A stretch of DNA of 64,000 bases from Epiperipatus broadwayi (lineage: Eukaryota > Onychophora > Udeonychophora > Euonychophora > Peripatidae): positions 244,501-308,500 of the forward strand of contig JAQFVV010000285.1 of NCBI GenBank assembly GCA_028023455.1, given 5' to 3'. Under the pieces are notes generated by a model, which was not told where the DNA came from, searched no databases, and was given only the letters and a program-made list of their open reading frames with translations. Positions 34,217 through 48,320 of the stretch are shown here, piece after piece. Position numbers and translations under genes: made by a program. Every line of letters starts with the position of its first letter. Within the stretch, counting starts at the first letter, position 1.

Positions 34217-36595
34217 GATAAATTGTATTTATAGGATATTACAGCAAAATAAAAAAAAAAGTGTGATTTTGGTAATATTTATTGGGAAGTGCTTTGATAT
34301 TGATTTTAATTTAAAAATTCAGATATTTTGCTTTCAGATACCAATATTTGAACTTTATTATAATATGCTTTTTTGATTAATAACAGAAAATTTTGGATGT
34401 TATTTCATTTTGTTTTCCAGTTATTTTATTCTAGTAGCAAATATTGTTAATAAAGAGATTGTGAGGCAGAATTGTGTCCTTAATAATAAGATTAATAAAT
34501 GTTTTGACAAAATTGTTATTAATAGGTAATAAAATATTATGAAGATTGATGGCAATACAGTTACCTAATTCTGGAGAATTGTTGATTGGTTTAGTTATCT
34601 GACTGCTGCATTTGGGAAGATGAAAAATGGAGATGCCAATGCAATAAAAACACATTGAATTGTTATGTATTTTGGCATTTTTCTGATACTAAATGACTCT
34701 AACTTTGGTTTAAAATGCTGGACTTTTTTTTTAATAAGGAGATTGATGTTAAAAAGCAGTTTTTGCATCTATGAAAGGTATGCTTTGGATAATGCACTGC
34801 TAATATTGTCTCTGAAATAAGAAAGTTGATCTTGAACTCATGACAGTGGAAAACTTAAGAGCTTGGGGTACTTACTGGTTAAAGTAAAAGAAATATTTTG
34901 TTAATAAGTATATATCAGAAAAATGATTTGTTTGTTAAAGTGGACTGAAAATTTCATTATATAAATATCAGTTATAGTATTAAACAAGAAAAATATTTTT
35001 TTTTCCCATGAAAAATTCACTTACCTAGAGAAGATGCTATTGATTGGTAATATAATTGGTGGAATATTATTTATTTGTAATTTTTTTTGCATTTCAAAGA
35101 TTAGAGTACTGATGTAGATAGTGAGAAGTAGGGTCCTAAATGGGCAGTCTTCAGAGATAGAATATTATGGGTGAAAAGCAAGTAATGTTTTTTACATTTA
35201 AATTGAAGTGCATTTCATATTTAAATGTAACCTTTAAAAAAAATTGTTAAAAGAAGGTTGCCTTGACAACAGATTGATATTGTTGATTGTTAATGATGTT
35301 GAAATTGTCTAAGTGTTGACTGATTTTAATGATATATATATAAGTATTTCTGTTTACACGCGAATTTCTGTCTGTGGGTATTATAAATGTATTAAAACAT
35401 TCTTGTCAAAGAAGAAACAACAATAACTAAGATTGTAATCAAAATGAATTATTATTTAAAATTTAGCGCGCACACACAATTACAATAAATAACTTGTCAA
35501 ATCTTATTCAGTATTCTAGAAAATAAAATAGTTTAATAATTCAATTGCTTTATTTATTTATATACGTCAGATGATTTTAAAATTAAATATTGATATTATT
35601 TTTGTAATTTTTTGTCGACTATTACGAGATTGATTTACTATAAATTATTTGTAATGTTAAAATTAATTTAATTCTTTGATTAAAATTTAATGTATTTAAA
35701 CATTTTTCATAAATTATTTTAAGATCTGTCTGTACTATTAAATTGTGCATATGAATGAATATATTGAAGCCAATTTCATAAAAAAAAAGCAGTACAAATT
35801 TGTAAACTAACATACAGTCAAAAAAGAATTGGATTTCGCAGAATGATTAAAGATCGTTTAAATACAATTTTGTTAACAGCCGAGAGTTGAAAAAGGTATA
35901 AAATATATATATATTTTATCTCCAGGTGTAGAGTCTCGTATTTAGACACTCACCTGTCAAAATTACGATGAGCTAATTAGAATAAAAATAGTACTTCCAC
36001 ACATGTTAATTACATCAGGTGAATATTTTATAAATCTGCTATTCTTTTTTTAAGATGCAATAAAAAATTAAAACATTTTTTTTTGCATTAAAAATTGAAT
36101 GTTACACCTCTTTGTACTTGTTTAAATTCTTCCTAATATTTAATAACTGACTATAGTAGAGTTTTTGACTGATTTAATTGATTTAGAATTATTAATTGAT
36201 ATGAACTTTTGCGTTTACGATTGTGTAACTCAAGATCGCATTTTGATAATTCTAACTCATTTAGTCATCAGGCCCAAAAGAATCAAATTAAAATAATATT
36301 TATATTGTTATATGCTTAATCCATATTTAATCATCATCATCATTAATAATAATAATAATAAACAGCTACTCAAAAAAGAATATGCCCTTCCAACTCCAAA
36401 GGGGGTAGGGGGAGATTGAGAAACTATTCTAAAAATGAGTTTTGCGATGGCTATACAAACCAATTATGAAACACAAATATGTTCGTTCACATATAAAACA
36501 TGGTGGACCAATTTTCTGTTTGTTTGTGACTTTACGATGTTGGATTTTAGTTTTTTCAGCAATAAACTTTTTTAAAAAAATACTTCAACACCATG
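34217..36595. other. AT-rich DNA with one dispersed repeat
   Basis: At about 35,200-35,340 the minus strand carries CAGTCAACACTTAGACAAT and CTGTTGTCAAGGCAACCT, the repeat also seen at 6.3 and 52.1 kb. A G/C-containing imperfect hairpin (AGGTGTAGAGTCTC / AGACACTCACCT) lies at 35,924-35,956. No gene is seen. Confidence 0.5.
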
Positions 36596-36851
36596 TTTAA
36601 TTTTAGCTCTCCAATATATTTATTCTATTCTCTGACACATTTTCTCAATGGAAACAATTGATATTGTACTTCTTTAACATGTCTTTGAGATAATCCTTAT
36701 AACGTAGATGGACTCCACCTCTTCTATAAGCTTATCATAAAAAATTCTTTTAGGAAGTCGTTCATTGTTTATTCGTTTTACATATCTAATCCAACCTGAA
36801 GATGGTATTTTGCAATAAGGAACTCACTAGTATCACATTGTGCAAACTTAA

Positions 36852-36983
36852 AGCAGGCAAAACTCTCCATGCAGTAGTGCCACTTAGTGTAAGCCAAAGT
36901 AATTAATGGATTTTGCCTATTTTAATAATAGTTATGAGCAAGCGTAAGAAATGGTGATCATGTGATGTTTAGTGGTTTAATTA
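36852..36983 (+). mobile_element. Hammerhead element family 1, internally deleted, 9-bp TSD
   Basis: The insertion starts AGCAGGCAAAACTCTCC and ends with the tail GGTGATCATGTGATG...GTGGTTTAATTATA. CAAACTTAA occurs at both edges (36,843-36,851 and 36,984-36,992). The hammerhead and most of both arms are absent, leaving terminal sequence only. It lies within the LINE and so postdates it. It confirms both outer ends of the family. Confidence 0.82.
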
Positions 36984-37564
36984 TACAAACTTAAGAACAT
37001 ACTAATTGGTTTTATAATTTTGTCATTGTAGTTTTAAAGTTTTACAGAGTACCCTTAAACAAAATTATTCTAATGCCTTTATAATGCACTGATAGTGTCC
37101 ATGTTTGACATCCATACAATAAATTAGATAAAATAACAAATTTACATTCAGATAACTTAGTTGCAATAGTTATTTACTTATGATAAAATATTCTATTTTT
37201 TAATTTGTTAAAATTAAGCAGCATATTGCAATCTGTGTTGGATCTCAACATATATGTTCACCCTTCTACTTGTAAAACTACCAAGCTGGTTTACATTCTC
37301 TAGTTGATAACCATACCATCACTGGCTGATAAAACCTTTTGTTTTTTGAACATTAATTAATAAACCAGAGCTGCAACTTATAAAGAGCATTCTGTAAATC
37401 ATCTTTTAAACTCAGAACACAATCATAAGCATACTTTAAATCCAGAATCCAAGGTTGTTTTTGCTTTTAACCTATTCAAATTAAAATTTCCATCATCAAA
37501 CCTATATTGTATCTTGATCCTTGTCTGATTAAGCTGCCTATAATTAATTCCAAATACCTCTAAC

Positions 37565-37757
37565 ATAGTTGGAGAAAGTACATATTCTGGTTTAACATGA
37601 CTTTTCATTTCAAATACCCCATACTTTTCCCATTTAATAATATCTTCCTCTCATTTCATCAATTGGAGAAAGTACATATTCTGGTTTAACATGACTTTTC
37701 ATTTCAAATACTTTAGACTTTCCCCATTTAACAATATCTTCCTCTCATTTCATCATG
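37565..37757. repeat. Tandem duplication of about 95 bp inside the LINE
   Basis: TTGGAGAAAGTACATATTCT through CTTCCTCTCATTTCATC occurs twice in tandem (about 37,569-37,662 and 37,663-37,757) with few differences. It is private to this LINE copy. Confidence 0.8.
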
Positions 37758-39650
37758 AAGTTGTATAATATGAATAAATTTTGGTAGACAATCACCAGTC
37801 ATTTAATTGGATCAAATGCTTGACCAAATCAATAAAAGCAATATATAAATCATTCCTTTTTTTCTGACACTTTTTTTTGCATTTATATGGCAATAAAAAT
37901 CATATTTATAGTACTTCCTGATACCCTAAAACTGCAATGAGTCTTTGGTAGCCATTTATCTATAACTAAAAGCAATCTATTTAATAAAAATTTTGAAGGT
38001 ACTTTTGCTGTAGTGGATCATTAACACATTCTTGCTTACCTTCTGTTTTTTAAGTCTGGAACAATTAAAGCATCCCAAAAATTTGTTGAAACAGCTTTAT
38101 AGGTACAGATATTTCTAATAATTCCAATATTTTTTGAAGCTAACATATTAAAACCATATTTTAAAACTTTTCCAAATATTTCATTAGGACCCACAGCCTT
38201 TCCATTTTTTAGATTACAAAGCACTGTTTTATCTTCATTAAGCTAGATATCTTTATCTAAATCTAAATGAGTAGATTGAATGGATGTATCAGTAAAAGTT
38301 ATCATATCAATTCCTGTATCATTATTCAAAAGATGATCAAAATACTCTTTTCACTTGCTCAAAATATCATTATCACCATATAAGAGAGGGTCATTTCTGG
38401 ATTTAATAGGTTGTGATACCATATGTCTGATACATATGTGTTTTTAATACATCAAAAAAGTATAGAATGATCATGATTAATGAATGTTTATATCTTTTTT
38501 GCAATTTTAATCCACTAATCGTTTTTAAGCCTTCTTGTCAACCATTGGGCTTCTGTTTTTAAAACGTTATATTTATTAAGAAGTTTCACATTATTCTATT
38601 AATTTGCCAAGGAGAAAATACCATATATTTCTATTTAATTAAATCACTAATAATAAGATCATTGTCGAAGAGCCAATCATAGTTCTTCTTGTCAGTGAAT
38701 CCAAAAAAGAGCCAATCATGGTTCTTCTTGTGAGTGAATCCAAGAATAGATTTACTTGCACCCATAACACACATCTAAAGAGAATTTCAAGCTATATTAA
38801 TATGACAGTTCTGTAGATTCAACTTAATAATTTTAGTATTTAATAGCTGTTGAAATGTGATACATATAGTAAGTTTGTCTGAAGAAAAAACATCATTTTT
38901 TTGTGAATGTGATTGGAATAGTAACCATTTTTTAACACATCTATCATTTTAATTTTAGGGCATACTAATATATAATCTGTCTAATAATCTGATCTTGTGA
39001 GTACCCATGTAATGTGAATTTTTCTTGTATTTTGACTCCTAACAGCAACATAATTTATTAAATGCCATTGTTTTGGGTGTGGATTTATCCACGGTTTTTT
39101 GTAGAAATTTTTCTGCCTAAACAAAGTGTTTGTGAGAGTCAATCCACATGTTGTGCAAAAATTTAATAAAACAAACAATTTGAATTTACAGCTCCAATAT
39201 TATTATTTAAAACAATTTTAAGTCAAAGTTAACTTTTGGTATTAACATTTGTCTTAAAGTCTTTTAAAAAAAAATTTTAATCGTATTGCTGGAACAATGC
39301 TATCCAATAAAGAATAAAAGTTTTCCTTCTTTGAATTCTCTGACTCTAAGACTTGAGCATAGACACTGATAAACTGAGCTCTTGTTTTATTATGCAATGC
39401 AAGTTTTAAGATCATTAATCTTTCATTAGTATGATGAGAAATTCCAATAATACAAGTTATAAATTATATTTACAGCAAATCTAACCCCATGCATTCTTCC
39501 TTCACTGAATGACCTACTTCCCCCCAAAAAACTTGCATTTATGTATCTGTTCTAATTAACTTTCTTTTTGTGGGATAAGGGTTTTATTAAAAGCAGCCAT
39601 ATCAATTTTATATCTTGCAATATTTTAGCCACAAGTGCAGTTCATTATTT

Positions 39651-40837
<1,187 letters not shown>

Positions 40838-40844
40838 CATCTAG

Positions 40845-41310
40845 TAAAATCTGAAACTCTCTTATCTGTAAATCAGAGAATACATTATCAATGTATTTTT
40901 ATCTTTCAATTGCTATTAACATTCTTAAAAGTTTTAACTGTAAATTAGATCTTAGCACTGTTTGAACTTTTTATAATCAACCAAAAATGCATTAGTCAAA
41001 TTCATTCTTTGTACTATATAAAAACAATTCAACTGTTTGTAAAAAAAATTAATAATCAACAGTAATTCCATACAAAAAATAATGAATTTGAATTTCTTAT
41101 TCTAATCAAATTGTGATTAGTTTAAATATAGATAATACATTATCAATATATTTTTATCTTCCAAATTTTTTTAGCATTTTTAAAAGTTTTAACAGTAAAT
41201 TAGACCTTAGCATTGTTTAAACTTCTTATAATCAACCAAGACTGCATTAGTCAAATTCATTCTTTGCTGTATATAACAACAATTCACCTGTTGGTAAAAA
41301 AAAATGGAAG
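40845..41310. repeat. Two tandem-like copies of a 190-bp unit
   Basis: AATACATTATCAATGTATTT...ATGCATTAGTCAAATTCATTC (about 40,879-41,048) is repeated at about 41,129-41,305 with scattered changes. No coding content; nature unknown. Confidence 0.75.
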
Positions 41311-42180
41311 TGAATTTTTAAAACTGAATTTTAATTAAAGCTTTTGAATGATTTAGTGAATTTTTTTACAGCACTCATTCCATTCAATACATGGATGCTT
41401 CATTCCTGATAACTATATATATATATGCTAGCCTTTTTTATTTGATATTCTCAACTATTGTATTTTACCCTTTTTTTGCAACAAAAGTTTTTTGTTGAGA
41501 ATGATTTCAGTGTCTTGTCTAATTCTAGTTTATCATTGTAACCTATGCTCAACATGGATTAGTGGTGATGGATTGTCTCTTCTAGTGCTCAAAAAATCGT
41601 GACATTCTAATCTCAAATACTATTTTAGTTTGATTATATTCTTGCATTATTGAAAAACAATAGAATACCTTTGAGATAATTTTTAATATGTTCTTCCTCT
41701 TCCAAGAAAGCCATCTTAACTGAAACAAATATTTTACATTTTTCAGAGATCTAGTGCCATTTATTTGTTTTACTTGCCAGATCAGTTATAATGTGTTTTT
41801 CAGTATTATTTACATCTAGAAGTTAAATATTATATTGATTCTTGCCATTGCATTTTTAGACTGTTTTGTTGTAGCCTTAAATTGTTTTTTTAATGCTTCT
41901 ATAATAGTGGTATTATGACTTACTTCATGCAATAAACTTGTAAAATAACACCACTATTTTCAGTTACATTAGTTAAAGTACTTCTGTCATTATAATGAAG
42001 AGCATTATTGTTTAACTTGTTAATAACATCAACACAAGGTAGTCTGTGCTAATAGTAATATTCATCTTTCCAGCTCACACAAGATATGATATAGTGTGAG
42101 GGGAACAAGAGAGTGATTTGTTTTTATTATTAACATTCCTAGTCAAGAAAGATAGACATATGATTAATAAAGAACCAAGG
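41311..42180. other. AT-rich DNA, nothing assigned
   Basis: No gene or bounded element was recognised here. Confidence 0.45.
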
Positions 42181-42480
42181 ATCATCATCATCAACCATTA
42201 TCAGTCTATTGCAGGATGAAGGTCTCCCCAAGTTCAATCCATCTTCTTTGATCTTTAGCTTCTCTTCTTCATATCACCACTGCACACTTTCTTATTTTAT
42301 CCATTCATCTCACATGTGGTCTCTTTCTGGGTCTTTTACAATCTCTTGGAATTCAGTTTAAGATTTCAATTGTCCATCTATTATCATCTTTTTAGCAATA
42401 TGTCCAGCCCAACTCCAGTCTTTTATTCCCTTTTCTTGTTACTCCTAACGTACAACTGTCCATACTTCCTTAAGTGGTCT
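42181..42480 (-). pseudogene. RTE LINE 3' end fragment
   Basis: The minus strand carries the same C-terminal RTE region and 3' tail as 18,694-19,150 and 47,511-47,780: ELGE-type end, W/MDEIRKC block and the ATCATCATCATCAACCATTA tail. It is 5' truncated, as is typical of LINE insertions, and frameshifted. Confidence 0.8.
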
Positions 42481-45400
42481 GAACCAAAGATAGTAAAATA
42501 TATTGCTACTGGAATCAGATTTATGCAATTGTTCAAGCAGGTATATTATATTCAAAAACTTTATGGTAAACATAATTACTCTATTCATAATTGCATATTT
42601 TCAGCTTTGAATGTCAAATCTCATTCATAAAGCTAAAAGCACTAGTCTGTGGATAAGTGTTTAATTCAAATTTGCACACATTTGTTTGTTGGTGTAAAGA
42701 GGTGGTTTTTTTTTTATAATCTAAAGCAGAGTGCATTTTCAGTGAAGTTCATAATCATAGAACTCTCATTAATATCTGGTAATTATTATTCATACTTACT
42801 ATAAGTGGCTCTGGAATAGGAAGCTGGTTTTGTATTATCATAATTTGTATTGCATTTCAGGCTCCAAATCATTTTCTCCCTAAAAAGATATCTAGATAAT
42901 TTTATAACATTAACATTTTTAAATTAATAATCAGTCAAGTTAAAAATTGGTGGTTTTTTTCTCATTAGCCAACAAAGCATTTAAGTACTTAAAAATGAGT
43001 TCCTAAAGCAAATTGTGGACTACTTAAATTTCAGTTAAACATTAAAAACATTATATATTTCTTTGAAATTACAAAAAAAAAATATCATACTTTCAATGTA
43101 GTTAACTACTCATAAATTTAAAAAAACTAATAAAAAACATTTTTTATCAATAGAACCAGTGTTGGGAGTGAAAGTATTCATTTATTATTAACACTCGTAA
43201 AAAAGCACATGCACAATAGCTTGGAAAGATTGATTTTTAATGTATTACAATTTATAAGACATAGTGCTATAAAAATAAATGCTTATTTACATATGTTTAA
43301 GTTTCATTTGAGAGTGACATTTAGTAAATTCTAGATAATTTCATCTACGTCATTCATTCAGACATCGTAAACAGTAATTTAAAGTGAATGGTCTATCCTC
43401 ACGCTTTCATTTCCAGTACTTAAGATTTGCCCATATATAAGCATTTGGGTTGGGAAGAATAAGTGGATTCATTTTATTCTGTCATAAATACTATATCTTG
43501 TGTTGGCAGTGAAAGTATTAATTTATTATTAACACTCGTAAAAAGTGCATGCACAATAGCTTGGAAAGGTTGATCTTTAATGTATATGAATGCCATTGTA
43601 AAAAACAATATATCAAAATTATTTGTTTATTTAGAATATATACTTTTTTGGTTAGCTTAATTATTAGCAAAATATTATACGAGATTCTAAGCAAGATATA
43701 AAATGACTAGTGGCTGTAGTCATAAATTTGACAATAATTAACAATGAAAGTCATAATTTATATTTGTACACATCTAAATAGATTAAAGATTATTAAATTC
43801 TATTTATAAAGCAAGTGAGTGAAATGATCATGGATTATTCCTAAGTCTGTTGATAGGAGCCCAGTTATATTTGAAAAGATTAAATCCATCTGTTTTTATT
43901 GTTGGTTCTGAAAAAAAAATGTTTGCAATCTGATAAGAACTCCATTATTCTTCAGTTGAAGATGCAGAAAAGTTCATGATTTGATATGATTCTTAGATGA
44001 TAAAATTATATATTGAGTTATTGGTAATTTAGTTCATTTATAGCTTTTTATACAATTTACGTTATGCAATTTCTTTTCTGATATAATGTAGAGGAATAAG
44101 TAAAAGATAGCAAAATCATTATAAAAAGAGTAGACATAAGTAAGACAATAATATTTCTCATGTCCTCCAATAGATTAAACTAGTACTAAAAAGCTATACA
44201 CAAAGTGCTTGAGTCATAACCTTGAATAGCATCAGTTCATTTTCTTAGATACTTATCAATCACAAATAATGATATTTTAATTTTCAATAAATGACAAACG
44301 TCAATTCTTAACATTTATAATATATTTATAAATCTACACACTTGCAAAAATCTGTCACTAGAAATGAGCACATATATAACAGATTTTAACTAATAGTTAC
44401 AGTAAAAAGCTAATAAAAATGGTAAGGTTATTACTTTGCAGCCTATGGGATATGAGGTTCAAAAAGCATTAACTATTGAATCCATTATGCTATCACTGAA
44501 TGAGCTGGACAGGAAAATAGCTGAATTCAATTCATGGAACTTATTTTTTTATTTACTTTAGTTATATAAGAATATATCCAAGAACTATTAACTTTTGATC
44601 AGCAACTCTATCATATAATAATCCACACAAGATGATGGGTACCATTTGTGAGTCTTAAAAATGTAAAGGATGCTACTTTTTAATACTTATCTTTTGACAG
44701 AAGCAATTTTCTGCACCTAATTCTGAGAATAAACAAAAATAACAAACAATGCATCATGGTCAGCTGATTTCCTTAAAAGTCTACTGTGCTGTTGATAATC
44801 TATAAACCCCTTTTTTTAAAATTTTCTAACAAATTTATCTTAGTTGTCACTATTTGGGTGCAATTGTTTAAGTATTGCAAGTAAAAATTCTTTAATTTCT
44901 ATTTTTATGAGTAAAATTTGTTAAAGTCATTTTTATTTGTCAAATCTGTCTCACTTGTAATGTCTAAAAAGTATACGTAGACCCTGCATATGAATTTTAA
45001 AATGATTGGTTAAAAAGATGCCTTTATAATTTCAAAAGACTTATAATAAAACACTGTGATAAAGTAACAAAATAACTTGATTATTTTATTGTGGAAGTGC
45101 ATCTAGCTTTCAACCATTTTTTAATTTTATAGTCACCTCATGCGTTTAATAAATAAAATATAACTTATAAATCTCAACCAATAGGTATAGTCTCAAAAAA
45201 CATATGGACTGTCAAAGCTCAATGAATATCATTAAATAAGTATAACATTAGTGTTAAGTAAAAAATATAATAATAAAATAGTCCATAGTATCATGCTACA
45301 AGGAAATTTATTATACAATAGCGTTGGCAATTATTGCTGGGGAGTGGGCAGCTAAGTATTATATATTAGAAAACTACAGTATCATTTTATATATTTAATC

Positions 45401-45508
45401 ATTTAGCATATGTACTTTTTAAAACAGCTTAATTAATGATGAATATCATAAAAAAATCTCTAAAGAATTGTGAATCACTAATGACTTTATTATGTTTTTA
45501 ATTCTGTT
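42481..45508. other. AT-rich DNA with one short direct repeat
   Basis: An 85-bp block (GTGTTGG(G/C)AGTGAAAGTATT...AATAGCTTGGAAAG) occurs at 43,159-43,245 and again at 43,499-43,582. Nothing else is assigned. Confidence 0.5.
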
Positions 45509-45560
45509 TCTCTGTATTCATTATATATATATATATATATATATATAATGAATACAGAGA
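45509..45560. repeat. 52-bp perfect palindrome centred on a TA tract
   Basis: TCTCTGTATTCAT is followed by an AT tract and then ATGAATACAGAGA, an exact inverse. A further AT tract (to about 45,606) follows. It is a strong cruciform candidate. Confidence 0.9.
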
Positions 45561-45571
45561 ATATATAGATA

Positions 45572-45613
<42 letters not shown>

Positions 45614-45630
45614 CAATCTGATATTTTGAT

Positions 45631-46446
45631 TTGTCCTACAGTTTTCCTCAAGACTATAGATAATGAAGAGTTGTGGAGTGGATTGAAGCCTGTCCATTAA
45701 AGTATGAAGATTTGCTATCTTAATATAAGTTGAGCATTGATTGTATATATGTGTGGAGATGGACCAACTTATGAGTGCTGGTTTAGCACAAACATGTGTA
45801 TTGGTAATTGTTTATCTTTTCAACATGTGTGTGATCAAGGGTGTCAGCAGTATGCAATTGTGTGGATAGTTGATGATTGTGTGAAAGTCTGAGTTCAAAC
45901 CTCCTATATATTACCTATCGGACTGCAGGTATGAAAAAGCCTGTACTATAAAAATATTTATATATTAGAATATAGTTCTGTAAGGTCTGCCCATCTCTCA
46001 AATATGTATGTAAATGAATTATGTCCTATGAGGGGTCAGAATGACTTATGGTCAGCATGGATAGGATGAGAATGTTGGCACCAAGTGGGCTTTGAGCATT
46101 CCATCATCAGATTTTCAATGAAACGAATAGCTGAAGAATTGTGGGGTGGAGTGGATTGAAGCCTGTCCATTAAAGTATGAAGATTGGCTATCTTAATATA
46201 AACTGAGAATTGTTTGTATATATGTATGGAGATGATAATCTGGACCAACTATTAAATGCTGGTTTAACAAGAAATACTTATATGGGTGATTGTTTATCTT
46301 TTTGATATGCATGTGATCAAGGGTGTAGAAGTATGAGATAGTGTAGATAGTTGATGGTCATGTGAAGGTCTGAGTTCAAACCCCCTATATATTACATATT
46401 GGAATGCAGGTATAAAAAGCCTGCACTGTAGAAAAAATTCATATAT
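45631..46446. repeat. Two direct copies of a 300-bp unit plus a decayed CTGAAGAAG-type end
   Basis: GTGGAGTGGATTGAAGCC...AAAGCCTG occurs at about 45,673-45,966 and 46,146-46,446. Each ends with a tRNA-B-box-like phrase (GAGTTCAAACC). Immediately left of copy 1, the minus strand of 45,631-45,660 reads CTTGAGGAAAACTGTAGGAC, a mutated form of the CTGAAGAAG stem-loop motif. The unit may be a SINE or a PLE-derived terminal repeat. Confidence 0.65.
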
Positions 46447-47510
46447 TAATATAATCATAAATAAAATAAATGTATAAATAATATAATAAACATCAGATTA
46501 TATACAAGTATTTAGATTTTATAATCATTATCTCTATAGTTCATGAGTAATGTTTGACCACATCTATTCAAATCACAGGTTGTTAAATTTTGTCTATAAA
46601 GCATAATAAAACTACTATGACAATAGATGGATCTGAATCCTTTGATAAGATTCCAATCATCTATAGGAAGGTTAATTCAGATGGATTTATTGTCATGTTG
46701 GATCTGGAAAATAAAATTTCTTAAAATCTTACAATAACATTAATTTTTCTGCAGCAAAATTCTTAATTCTTTGAAAGAATTCTTAGTCAAATATCCAAAA
46801 GGAAGATATTGATTTGAGAGGAGTTTTAGATGGATTATATTTAATGAAGTGAATAAAAATTATAATGAAATGACATATTATAATGATGTCAATAGTAATA
46901 AATCAAATATGGATATCATTAAAGTAGTAAGAATTCATATCAATTAAATTACTCTTAACAAAATTTAAACTACACTAATCAAACAATATACTTGTAACAA
47001 ACATCTGTTAACTTGGATATTTTACAAGATTAACCAATGGTTGATCGGTAAATATTTCATATTTGATATATTTACAATGATGGTTTATTGTGCATAATAT
47101 TGGGGTAATACTAATAGATTCTTTAATTTTGTATGCTAACAACAGACTTAGCGTCCAGATATTATAAGCCATGAAACAATTTTCATGAAAAAGTTGATTG
47201 GCTGATTATTCTGGTCAATGTTATTAAGGGCTTATTATTATGTCTATTAATTGGTTTAATGTAATTTAATTTTGTTAATTTGATATATCTATAAATTTTA
47301 TTTTAAATTTATGAAAGAATATGTGTTCTTTATTTAAATCAAATATATTAATTAGTTGTTTTTACAATACTGTTTAAATTTAAAAAAATCATATAATTAT
47401 TGATATAACTTGTTTATTTATTTTATTATTCTATTCATATTTGTAAACTTGTTTTTGAAATATGATAACTGACATATGATAAAATTTGTAGTTAAGAGAA
47501 GGTAATGACA
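46447..47510. other. AT-rich DNA, nothing assigned
   Basis: No gene or bounded element was recognised. Confidence 0.5.
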
Positions 47511-47780
47511 TCATCATCATCATCAACCATTATCAATCCACTGCAGGATGAACGTCTGTCCAAGTTCAATCCATCTTTTCCTGTCTTTAGCTTCTCTTCT
47601 CCACATCACTCCTGCACACTTTTTTTATTTCATCCATCCATCTCCCATGTGGTATCTTTCTAGGTCTTTTACAATCTCTTGGAATCCCATTTAAAATTTC
47701 AATTGTCCATCTATTATCATCTCTTCTAGCAATATGTCTAGTCCACTCCACTTCAGTCTTTTAATTTTTTCAATGACATA
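47511..47780 (-). pseudogene. RTE LINE 3' end fragment
   Basis: It is the minus-strand C-terminus and tail of the same RTE family (ATCATCATCATCATCAACCA tail; LNGIPRDCKRP-like and DEIKK-like blocks). It is 5' truncated at about 47,780, exactly where the 18.7-kb copy continues, so it is an independent insertion. Confidence 0.8.
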
Positions 47781-47889
47781 AACATGCATTACTAATTTAA
47801 ATTTTTTGATTTAAGTACATAAATTTTAAAATGTTTAATTAAATAATTTAATTAATAATTAGTATATATAAAATAATAATTATAGAGAA

Positions 47890-48150
47890 ATGCATGCAAA
47901 TATAGCCATGAGGATGGTAGTCAGCATAAATATTTGTAAAGCTGCACAAGAATGAACTTGGGATGTAAATCAGTATTTCAATAACACGAACAAGAATATG
48001 GGCACATTTTTAACACAGCAAGAGTAAAAGTGGTTTGCTCTGAGTGGAATAATAGGAAGCATAAATTGAAATAAGCATAGTTCATTGCTAATAACTCCCA
48101 TGCTATAACAAAAAAAATCCCGTATTTCTTTATCAAAGAAATACAGTATG
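47890..48150 (+). pseudogene. Penelope-like element fragment, end of GIY-YIG domain
   Basis: One frame reads RVKVVCSEWNNRKHKLK, a stop, A, a stop, FIANNSHAITKKIP. This corresponds to the C-terminal end of the PLE GIY-YIG region and to CIERNDSKCKIKEAWYIAN in the 15-kb copy. Only this terminal stretch survives, and stops are present. Confidence 0.7.
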
Positions 48151-48320
48151 TAAATATGGCATTTACATAATATGCATATTATTTAAATGTATTACTTCCT
48201 ATGGCAAAATACAAGCCTATGCTTCTTACCGTTAATGTTGAAAGCAAGCTCTGCAAATTATAACAATAATAAAAACAGCATTATATTTTTTTGGTTAAAC
48301 ATTCAAAATATTTAAATATA

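Larger units (their letters stand above)
36600..39650 (-). pseudogene. Nearly full-length APE/RT LINE, heavily mutated
   Basis: The minus strand, read from 39,650 downwards, follows an APE-RT LINE from start to end. TALVAKILQDIK opens the endonuclease, then NERLMILKLALHNKTRAQFI, SVYAQVLESEN and FYSLLDSIVPA. The frame at 38,981-39,178 has LNFCTTCGLTLTNTLFRQ, WINPHPKQWHLINYV and VRSQNTRK. RT fingers are at 38,036-38,224 (LKNGKAVGPNEIFGKVLKYG). RT palm-distal IKIQYRFDDGNFNLNRLKAK is at 37,423-37,608. A WMSNMDTISAL block is near 37,100, and the C-terminal RINNERLPKRIFYDKL is near 36,760. Stops are frequent throughout. A family 1 hammerhead-element fragment is inserted at 36,852-36,983. It differs from the RTE copy at 19-21 kb. 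I do not assign a clade beyond APE-type LINE. Confidence 0.85.

Noticed and set aside
37423-39178. Separate small genes on the minus strand (three frames of about 60 codons)
   Set aside because: They are collinear pieces of one broken LINE.
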